13,925 nt of DNA from the NCBI GenBank assembly GCA_027604665.1, contig JADGIZ010000420.1:1-13925 (forward strand), written 5' to 3'. The position numbers were made by a program, and so were the translations under genes. Numbering within the stretch: position 1 is the stretch's first letter; each line of letters opens with the position of its first letter. This document shows positions 6,437 through 13,925 of this stretch, piece after piece. The notes beneath the pieces were generated by a model. It was not told the DNA's origin, searched no databases, and was given only the letters and a program-made list of their open reading frames with translations. The stretch comes from Polyrhizophydium stewartii. Taxonomy: Eukaryota > Chytridiomycota > Chytridiomycetes > Rhizophydiales.

Positions 6437-9400
6437 ATGACGCTCAAGGCGACCGCGGCCAAGAAGCGCCAAGGTGCGAGGCACACAGCGCGCGCGTCAG
6501 CTCATGCGCGCTCTTTCGCTCATTCGGCGTTGGGGGCGTGGTGCTGACGGCGTCTCGACGACAACCACCGCCGACTCTGGCGCTCTCTGCGGTCCGCCTT
6601 CCCCCACCCGCGGGTGCCCGCCGTCCAGCTCTGTTTGTGCCCTTCCGCGCACTCGGATATGTCACTGCAGACATCCCCATGTCGGTCCAGGCCCGCGGCC
6701 AGGCGTACTTCATCACCTCGTCGATCGGCGACTCGTTCCAGATCTTTGATGTGGGTCGAGCTGCCCGCCATGTCGGCTGGCTCCTTGGGCATTGTCGCAA
6801 ATGCTGACACTCAATCTCGGTCCTGCCGGGACACAGGGCGACAAGATGCGCCTGCTCTTTGTCGGTGAGCATACGGCGTCAATGATTTCTCTCTTGTGTG
6901 AAGCTGACCTTTTCGATGGCAGGACCCAAAATGGACTCGCCGATCACGGCCATCGCCTCGTTCAAGGACCTGACCTTTGCGGCCTCGCAGTCGTCGATTG
7001 TCGTCTTCTCACGCGCAAAGGAAGTCTTCCGCCTCAAGCCCAAGGGTGCATCTGCCGATATCACGCATCTGCTTGTCCTGGGCGAGCTGCTCTTCTCGGT
7101 GGATCTCGACAACGCAATCCGCATGTGGGACTTCAAGGCCAGAGGTGCGAGCTTCTGGATGCGCTGTCTCGCAGCGCCCACTTTGCTGACTCGAGCGCTG
7201 TCCAGAATATGTCAACGAAATCAGCCTCGGACGCAACTTCACGGTCACCTCGATCCTGCACCCGAGCACATACCTGAACAAAGTGCTTCTCGGCAGCCAG
7301 CAGGGCTCGATGCAGCTGTGGAATGTGCGCAGCATGTAAGTGTCCCCCGACTCATGCTCCGCCTCCGTTTCCTCCTGCTCGAACCCGGCCGTGGATCTGA
7401 CGTGCTTCGTTGACAGGAAAATGATCTACGAGTTCAAGGCGTATGCGTCGCCGATCGCAACGCTCGCCCAGTCACCGTCCATAGATGTTGTTGCTATTGG
7501 CCTGCTCGACGGCACGATCATCCTGCATAACATCAAGGCCGACAAGGAGATCCTGCGCTTCAAGCAGGACGGCAAGGTCACTGCTGTGTCGTTCCGCACC
7601 GACGGGCAGCCCGTCATGGCCACGGCGAGCATGTACGGCGACATCGCCCTCTGGGACCTCGACGAGCGGCGCCTGATCCACGTCATGAAAGGCGCTCATG
7701 ACGCTGCGGTCCACACGTGCATGTTCTACAACGGCACGCCGATTCTGCTCACGGCGTCGTCCGACAACTCGATCAAGGCAAGCGCAGAAAGGCCCGCTCG
7801 TATGCACTCTCACAGAAGCTAACGCAGCGTGACGCCGTTGCGAGCAGCAATGGATGTTTGACAGCCTCGATGGCTTGCCGCGTCTGCTCAAGCAGCGCAG
7901 CGGCCACCATAAGCCGCCGAGCGCAATCCGCTTCTACGACCAGGACGGCCACACTCTCCTCAGCGCTGGCCAGGACCAGTCGCTGCGCTCGTTCTCAGTG
8001 ATCCGAGATGCGCAGAACGTCGAGCTCTCCCAGGGCTCGCTCGAGGAGCAAGCGAAAAAGACGGGATCTCACATTGATGCGTTGAAGCTGCCGCAGATTG
8101 TGCAGTTTAGTGCCAGTGCGTGCATCTCCTCGGTCCACCGTTTGTGCGGCCCAACGCCTCACGTGCTCACACTGCCTTTAATGCAGACACTGCCAAGGAG
8201 AAAGAGTGGGACAACATCATTACTTGCCACATCAACCAGACCGTCGCTCGGACGTGGCATTTTCAGCGCAAGGCGATCGGCAAGCACCAACTGGTGTCCT
8301 TGGACGGCTCGTCGATCAAGGTCCGCTCGTTTCTTGCTCGTGCACTGTCGCCATGCGCCTTTGCCTTGCTGACACGCACGATCCCGTTCTGCAGGCGGTT
8401 GCAGTCAGCGCATGTGGCAACTATGGCTTCATTGGCACAATCAAGGGCCGCATTGACCGCTTCAACATGCAGTCCGGCCAGCACCGCCAGGCGTACACGG
8501 GTGGCGACTTTGGCCACACCAAGGCCGTCACCGCGATTGCCTCGGACAATGTCAACCGCGTGGTGTACTCGACGTCGATTGACAAGTCGCTTAAGGTAAG
8601 CTGGCTGCGCCAATGCTCGATGCTTGCTCGGTGCCGCGCAAACTCTGACGGGCGACATTCGGCCTCTTGCGTGTAGTTCTGGGACTTCAAGACCGGCAAG
8701 GTGCTGCACACGATGCAGTTCGAGACCGCCATCTCGCACATGATGTTGCACAGCGAGAGCGGGCTTTTGGCACTCGCGACCGACGACATGTGCATCCGTG
8801 TTGTCGACGTCGACACGCGCAAGATCGTGCGCGAGTTCTGGGGTCACATGAACCGCATCACAGACATGGTGAGTCGGACCGCAGGTATCGCAATGGTTCG
8901 ACCAGCCACGGAATGCTGACGCAGCGTGCGTTCCAGGCATTCAGCAGCGACGGCCGCTGGATCGTGTCGAGCTCGCTCGATGGCACGATCCGCACGTGGG
9001 ACCTTCCGACCGGGTACCTGATCGACGGCTTCCGCGTCTCGGAGATCCCAACCAGCGTCACGCTGTCTCCGCTTGGCGATTTTCTGGCCACGACGCACGT
9101 CAACCATGTTGGCGTGTTCCTCTGGGCCAACCGCAGCCAGTACGACAACGTACCTATCCAGCGCATGGACGACACGGATCTGTTTGCGACTGCCGCGGCA
9201 CTGCCGACGTCTGGCGGCAAGGCTGAAGGTGCGTGTCGGCAAGCTCGGCAAAGGTTTCTAGGGTTTTTTCCGGCTGACGATGCCTGTGGCGCAGTATCTC
9301 TCGACGACGAAGTGGACACCGCCGATGGCGCCGAAATGGACACGGGTGACGACGACCTGCTTACACCGCAGGATCTCGTCGACGGCATGATCTCGCTTTC

Positions 9401-10198
9401 GTCGCTGCCCAAGTCGCGGTGGAAGAACCTGCTGAGCCTCGAGGCCATCAAGGTTGGTTGGAAAGACCCGAAAGTACGCTGCCATTGGCTGCCAACTGAC
9501 GCTTTTGTCACATAAGAAACGCAACAAGCCGATCGAGCCGCCAAAGGCGCCGGAGCGTGCGCCTTTCTTCCTGCCGACGGTTGCTGGTGCAACGCCGCAC
9601 TTTGATCTCGAAGACGACTCCAAGGACAAGGGCGACGGCAGCCGGGTGCTGCGCAACGCTTCGATGACGATGAACCAGCTTGCGCGGCAGCTAACTGCGT
9701 GCAGCGCGACGGGCGACTGTGAGCATCCTCGCGGCTCCCGACGAGCGGATCGTGTGCGCTGGAGCAGAGGGTGTTGCTGACGGTGCTCCGCATTGCGCAG
9801 ACGACGCTGTGATGGCGTTCCTCAAGGAGCAGTCACCGTCGTCGACGGACATTGAGATTCGCACGCTGCCACTCGATGCCGAGCACACACACCTGCGCCT
9901 GTTCTTGGACTTTATCTGCCACCAGCTCGAGCGGCACCGCGACTTTGAGCTGGCGAATGCGTACCTGAACGTGTTCCTGCGGGTGGGGGTGCTCGCCGCG
10001 AACGCCGTCGCGAGACGCACCCAAGACGCTGACGGTGCGCGGCAGATCCATGGCGACGTGCTGCAGAACGGCGACGAGGCGACGCGGGACGCGCTGGCCC
10101 GCGTGCAGGAGCGGGCGGACCAGGCGTGGGCGCGGCTGGAGGGCAAGCTGCAGTATGCGCTGTGCGTGGTGGACTTTGCGCGCGGCGTCGCGCTCTAG
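6437..10198 (+). CDS. UTP21: U3 snoRNP-associated WD-repeat protein Utp21 (WDR36), 14 exons
   Basis: Utp21 is a tandem WD40-propeller subunit of the UTP-B module of the small-subunit processome. It acts in the nucleolus on early pre-18S rRNA processing. Hand-spliced exons: 6437-6473, 6629-6750, 6837-6864, 6923-7144, 7206-7335, 7417-7777, 7848-8115, 8187-8320, 8395-8595, 8677-8868, 8937-9228, 9295-9452, 9517-9718, 9801-10198. They join in frame to 914 aa, close to yeast and human lengths. Family landmarks include VPFRALGYVTADIP near the N-terminus, ILHPSTYLNKVLLGSQQGS (exon 5), SFRTDGQPVM (exon 6), CGNYGFIG and FNMQSGQHR (exon 9), and TRKIVREFWGH (exon 10). Exon 11 has FSSDGRWIVSS, with TWDLPTGYLID after it. 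The Utp21 C-terminal domain has SRWKNLLSLEAIKKRNKP (exons 12-13), APFFLPTVAG and HRDFELANAYLNVFL (exon 14). The intron after exon 6 is GC-AG. The intron at 9229-9294 is 66 nt and stop-free in frame. Exon 3 is only 28 nt. The GDK join at the 6750/6837 junction is the least certain. Confidence 0.95.
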
Positions 10199-10481
10199 GA
10201 CCCGGAGGGCGCCAATGAAGGATTGCAGATGTGCGGCCAAAACCGTCGCGGCGGGCACCGGCGGGCTTTCACCGACGCCCGTTGTGTGCTGGTGCGCGGC
10301 GCTCGGCATCCGGCGCTCGGCGCTCGGCGGCGGCGCAGCGGCCGCATCTGGCGCGCTGCCCGCGGCCGCCGCGCGCCGCCCGCCCCGGCTGGAGGAGACG
10401 TTGCGGCGCCGCCCCCGTGCTGCCGCTTGCGGGCAGCGCGTGGCCACAGGTGAGTCCCGCTGACCGCAGGCCGCCTGCCCG

Positions 10482-10517
10482 CCCGCATCGCCCGCATCGC
10501 CCGCATCGCCCGCATCT
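10482..10517 (+). repeat. Four tandem copies of a 9-bp unit (CCCGCATCG)
   Basis: The unit CCCGCATCG occurs three times exactly and a fourth time with a final T, without spacers. It lies between UTP21 and CSE1, seven bases before an AATAAA. Such minisatellites usually arise by slippage and vary between strains; no function is indicated. Confidence 0.9.
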
Positions 10518-10523
10518 CCTGTC

Positions 10524-10529
10524 AATAAA
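10524..10529 (+). terminator. Candidate poly(A) signal AATAAA for UTP21
   Basis: A canonical AATAAA stands 326 nt after the UTP21 stop, in otherwise GC-rich DNA where it is unlikely by chance. The distance is long for a fungal 3' UTR, so it could instead be incidental or lie within the CSE1 leader region. Confidence 0.4.
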
Positions 10530-10704
10530 GCCTCCGTCACCTGTCCTGGCCAGATCCAGCGCCTCCCCGCCCGCCCGCGTCGTCTCGTCCGCCCGTCGCA
10601 CCAGATCCGCGCAGCCATGCGCCGCCATATGGCGCGGGTGCTCTCTTTGCCCGCCGCGACAGCCCCCGAGCGCCTTTCCCGCACCCCGCAGCGCACAAGC
10701 CCGC

Positions 10705-13700
10705 ATGTCCACACAGGCCCTCGCCCAGTGCCTCCAGCAGACGCTCGTCCCGGCCACGCGCAAGCAGGGTGAGATCCCGCCGCCGCCCTCGCTCGCCCCG
10801 CTCGCCACCGCCGGCATGCGCATGCACCCGGCCGGACCCCGATGGGTTGCTTTTCTTGCATCTTCGACGTCCGGCCGGCCCGCTGCCGCCTCCCCGGCTC
10901 CGAGCCGGACGGCACAACGATGGAGCCGCTCAGCCCGCGCTCCGCGAGCTGCCGCGGGTGATCTGCCGTGCGTCCAGTGTCCCGTGAGCTGACGCCGGCC
11001 GCCTGCTCTCCCTGCCCGTCGCGCTCTTCCGCAGCCGAGTCCCAGCTGCTCGCCGCCGAGACGACGCCTGGCTTCGCCGTGCTGCTCCTGCAGCTCATCG
11101 GCGACGCCGCCGCAGACCCGAGCGTCCGCGCATCGGCTGCGCTCTATCTCAAGAACTTCATCAAGCGCTGGTGGAAGCTGGTGCGTACGGCCACCTCGGC
11201 TGCAGCGACGGCAATGTTCGCGGCATGTCCGATTCTCACCCCATCTCGATCGCCGCGACGGCGATCCCGCCCGCCTCTCGCCCAAAACACTCGCCCTCGT
11301 TGCTCTTCACGCACCTACCCCGCTGCCTCAAACTACGCTTTCGCCTGTCTCGCCGGCGCGCCTTGCACGGACGTTTAGGTTGAAGGCGAGAGCGACAAGA
11401 TCAGCCCAGAAGACCGCGCAACGATCAAGTCGTCGATCGTCCAGCTCATGAGCTCGGTGCCGGCCTCGATCCAGACGCAGCTCAGCGACGCCGTCGCCAT
11501 CATCGCCGACAACGACTACCCGCACCAATGGACAAATCTGATGCCTGTATGTCTCCGGCTATACCCCGCGAGACACCCGTGTCCCAGCATTGCTGACTCG
11601 CGGCCAGGATCTCATCTCGCGTCTCAGCCTCCAGAACATTGCCGTCAACGTCGGCGTCCTGCAAACCGTGCACGCCATCTTCAAGCGCTGGCGCCACCAG
11701 TTCCGCTCGGACGCGCTGTTCACGGAGATTGTCATGACCCTGGACATCTTCGCGGAGCCGTACCTGCAGTTCTTCAAGGCTATTGACGCCATGGTCGACT
11801 CCAACCGCGACAACAAGGCCGCCCTCACGCAGCTGCTCGAGATTGTCCTTCTTCTCGAAAAGATCTTCTACTCGTGCAACTGCCATGACTTGTACAGTGT
11901 CTTTGAGGAGAGCATCGACGTGACGCTCAACCTGATGCGCAAATACCTGTCCTATTCCAACCCAGTCATCGACTCGGTATGCCGCATCTGCTATCATGTT
12001 TGTGTGTGATGCTTTAAATTGTCGTCTGACCCATTGAGCGACGATGGCGCACGGCTTTGCAGGATCCTGAGGAGGCAGGTCCCATTGAGAAGGTCCGCGC
12101 CATGGCCTGCGAGAACATCGAGCTCTACGCGCGTATGTATGTCGAGGACTTCAAGCGCCTGCCAGAGTTCATTGAGCTGGTCTGGACCTTGCTCACCACG
12201 ACGACGGGTGACCCCAAGAATGATGTTGTGCGTTGACATCGCCGCTTGTGCTGCCTGTGCCAGTCGAGGGCGCTGACCGCCCCTGTAGCTCGTCAGCCGC
12301 ATGCTCGACTTCCTCACCTCGATTGTCAAGCGTTCGTATCTCCGCCAGCACTTCCAGAATCCCGCGACGCTCCAAAGCATCTGCGGCGACATTATCTTGC
12401 CAAACATGCGCCTGCGCAGTGCGTGCCCGGCTTCCGCTATCGCCAAATTGACTGTCGTTGAGTCGCTGACCAGCCGTGCCCATGAATTGCAACTTTGCAG
12501 CCTCGGACGAGGAGCTCTTTGAGGATGACGCCGTCGAGTACATCCGTCGCGACCTTGAGGGCACCGGTGCGATCGACCTCGCAGAAGCGTAGCATGCAGT
12601 ACATCCGCGTTGGTGCTAACTCGGTGTCGTTTCATCTGCATCCAGACAGCGAGACTCGCCGCAGCGCGGCCACTGAGCTCGTGCGCGCGTTGCTTGAGGA
12701 GTTCCCCAAAGAAGTCACCGCGATCTTTTCCGGGTACATCTCCAAGTTCCTCGAGGTGCGACGTTCTGCCTCTTACCCGACGTTTTACATGTGCTCACTC
12801 GTATGCATCTCCTCAGAACTACGAAGCCAACCGCGTCAGCAACTGGCAGTCCAAGGACACGGCGCTGTACCTGATCACGTCGCTGTCGGCCAAGAGCGTC
12901 ACGGCTCAGACCGGCGCCGTGCAAACCAACGAGTACATCCCAATCCTGCCCGTCTTTGCCGAGCATGTGCTACCCGACCTGCAGGCTCCGATCGATGGCG
13001 CCATCCACCCGATCATCAAGGTCGACGCGATCAAGTACCTGACCATCTTCCGCAGCCAGGTTCGCCTCCACACCGAATTCTATCGTCGGCCATTGCCTTG
13101 CTCATTGCCGTTGCTGACCATGTCCGCGGTTGCATATCCCATGCGCAGCTCACAAAGGAGCAGCTCATTAATGTCCTGCCTCACGTCGACAACCACCTCA
13201 GCTCCACCAACTACGTTGTGCACACGTGGGCTGCGCATGCTATTGAGCGTATCTTTGCCGTCAAGGTTGCCAACAAGCTCTTGTGAGCGCCGCTTTGACA
13301 GACGCGCTTCTCGCCCCGACTGCCTGCTCACAAGCCGCACTTCGTCTTGCATCTGCTCAATCAAGGTTTGCGCCGACCGATGCGGCTCCGTTCGCCCCCG
13401 TCATTCTCTCGCGTCTTTTCGAGCGCATCGAGGCCGCGAGCACGCCAGAGAAGCTTGCTGAGAACGACTATCTGATGAAGTGTACGTTGTTCTGCGTGCT
13501 GCGGTGCACCGACTCTTGACCGCGCGCTGACGCACGGCTTTGGCTGTCGGCAGGTGTCATGCGCATGGTCGCGACGGTTCGCGACCAGGTCACGGACATC
13601 CAGGTCCTCCTGGGCCGCTTGACGAACATCATCAAGGCGATCAGCAAGAACCCGAGCAACCCAAAGTTCAACCACTTTGTGTTTGAGTCGCTGTCGCTGC

Positions 13701-13707
13701 TGATCCG
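10705..13707 (+). CDS. CSE1: Exportin-2 / importin-alpha re-exporter Cse1 (CAS), 3' part missing
   Basis: Cse1 is a karyopherin-beta that, with Ran-GTP, returns importin-alpha from nucleus to cytoplasm. Exons: 10705-10768, 11035-11180, 11379-11546, 11608-11976, 12063-12227, 12289-12418, 12501-12566, 12646-12755, 12817-13059, 13149-13282, 13366-13481, 13554-13707. They give 621 codons plus 2 nt. The first two introns are long (266 and 198 nt); the rest are 61-89 nt. The importin-beta N-terminal region spans about residues 15-95 (ATRKQAESQLL, YLKNFIKRWWK). Then come QTQLSDAVAIIADNDYPHQW, FKRWRHQFRS, EYIRRDLEGTDSETRRSAA, IFSGYISKFL, VVHTWAAHAIERIF and ISKNPSNPKFNHFVFESLSL. All follow the Cse1/CAS order. 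About 350 of the expected 960-970 residues are missing. After the GTGCGT donor at 13708 a CTGAC branch-like site appears at 13756-13760, but the acceptor and everything beyond it are replaced by homopolymeric DNA. The start fits the family N-terminus although the frame is open upstream. Confidence 0.95.
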
Positions 13708-13775
13708 GTGCGTCTCTGAGCGTCTCGGTCCTATGCGTCGTTGCTTTTTGAAGTCCTGACAAGGCTTTGATCGTG
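13708..13775 (+). other. CSE1: 5' part of CSE1 intron 12, acceptor not present
   Basis: The stretch starts with a GTGCGT donor that leaves CSE1 exon 12 in phase 2. It contains CCTGAC, like the branch sites of neighbouring introns, so an acceptor is expected within about 15-35 nt. The one CAAG/GC site nearby would give an immediate stop. The expected acceptor position coincides with the start of the GC homopolymer block. Confidence 0.6.
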
Positions 13776-13860
13776 CCCGGCCGGGGGGGGGGCGCGGTTT
13801 CTGGCCCCCCCGGCCAAAGTTGGGGCTCCCCCTCCCGCCCGGGGGCCCCGGGGCCCCCGC
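13776..13860. repeat. Homopolymeric, palindromic GC block (probable assembly junction)
   Basis: The block carries a run of ten G (13783-13792) and a run of seven C (13805-13811). These sit in an inverted repeat with 11-bp arms, 13779-13789 against 13805-13815. A perfect 20-bp palindrome of G/C blocks follows at 13840-13859. It is unlike any intron or exon in the window and interrupts CSE1. It may be a misassembled or low-quality join, or a real hairpin-forming element. Confidence 0.6.
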
Positions 13861-13925
13861 GCCGAGCTGGTTGAGCGCCTCGACCATCTCGCGCGAGTGT
13901 GCGAGGAACGAGAAGACCGGATAGT
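13861..13925. other. Coding-like fragment of unknown origin at window end
   Basis: These 65 bases regain normal composition. Read on the plus strand from 13861 they give AELVERLDHLARVCEERED; on the minus strand from the end they give YPVFSFLAHSREMVEALNQL. Both look protein-like and neither matches the part of Cse1 expected next. The fragment may belong to a different locus joined by the GC block. Strand and identity cannot be decided. Confidence 0.3.

Larger units (their letters stand above)
10199..10704. other. UTP21-CSE1 intergenic region
   Basis: These 506 bases lie between the UTP21 stop and the CSE1 start. They are very GC-rich with no convincing gene; the stop-free frames here are Arg/Pro/Ala-rich noise, including one that runs in frame into CSE1 exon 1. 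The interval holds a 9-bp tandem repeat (10482-10517) followed by an AATAAA (10524-10529). The first half probably includes UTP21 3' UTR and the second half the CSE1 promoter and leader. Confidence 0.5.

Noticed and set aside
8915..8936. Alternative acceptor (GACGCAG) for UTP21 exon 11
   Set aside because: It is in frame but would insert four residues into the conserved DM|AFSSDGRW junction; the later acceptor at 8936 fits the family exactly.
10449..10469. GTGAGT...CCGCAG, intron-like, after UTP21
   Set aside because: At 21 nt it is far below the smallest intron in the window (61 nt) and lies after the UTP21 stop.
10482..10517. Short direct repeats as a CRISPR-like array
   Set aside because: The units are contiguous 9-mers without spacers in a eukaryotic intergenic region, so this is a minisatellite.
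9833..11285. Long minus-strand frames across UTP21 exon 14, the intergenic region and CSE1 exon 1
   Set aside because: They are antisense to conserved exons and cross a tandem repeat; the repeated 'RAM' text is simply the 9-bp repeat translated.

Overview
The window is eukaryotic, GC-rich and gene-dense. It looks like a piece of a zoosporic (flagellated) fungus, most likely a chytrid. Three lines of evidence support this. (1) Short spliceosomal introns, mostly 60-120 nt, interrupt conserved eukaryotic housekeeping genes: UTP21/WDR36, CSE1 and SF3B5. (2) A gene resembling ODAD4/TTC25, a docking factor for axonemal outer dynein arms, implies a motile flagellum. (3) There is a large ankyrin protein whose repeats carry the 'GHLAxVxYLH...EGCT' signature that I associate with expanded ankyrin families in chytrids and some protists. 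The species cannot be fixed from sequence alone.

Layout, left to right. Positions 1-460 are very GC-rich, with no gene I can defend. Positions 461-961 (+) probably hold the 3' end of an unrecognised, disordered protein. Converging on it, 30 bp away, is a two-exon short-chain dehydrogenase on the minus strand (991-2011). Upstream of that on the same strand are an intronless ankyrin-repeat gene (2190-3914) and, only 25 bp further, an intronless ODAD4-like TPR gene (3940-5304). A 321-bp divergent promoter separates ODAD4 from a four-exon SF3B5 gene on the plus strand (5626-6218), whose exons are too short to show as one reading frame. Then come UTP21 (6437-10198, 14 exons, 914 aa) and CSE1 (from 10705, at least 12 exons), both on the plus strand. 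CSE1 breaks off about two thirds of the way through. The sequence after 13775 becomes homopolymeric and palindromic, and the rest of the gene is absent.

The genes do not form a pathway. UTP21 acts in the small-subunit processome, CSE1 returns importin-alpha to the cytoplasm, SF3B5 is a core part of the SF3b splicing complex, and ODAD4 belongs to the flagellum. Their proximity looks like ordinary compact fungal gene packing. I did not find a convincing new multi-gene system. The points most worth a second look are the short ODAD4 form lacking its C-terminal TPR block, the 25-bp gap between it and the F-box-like ankyrin gene, the splice-signal habits (many GTGCG donors, near-uniform CTGAC/CTAAC branch sites, one GC-AG intron), and the broken CSE1 end. 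Gene models were spliced by hand, using reading-frame continuity and remembered conservation of each family. No alignment or database search was run.
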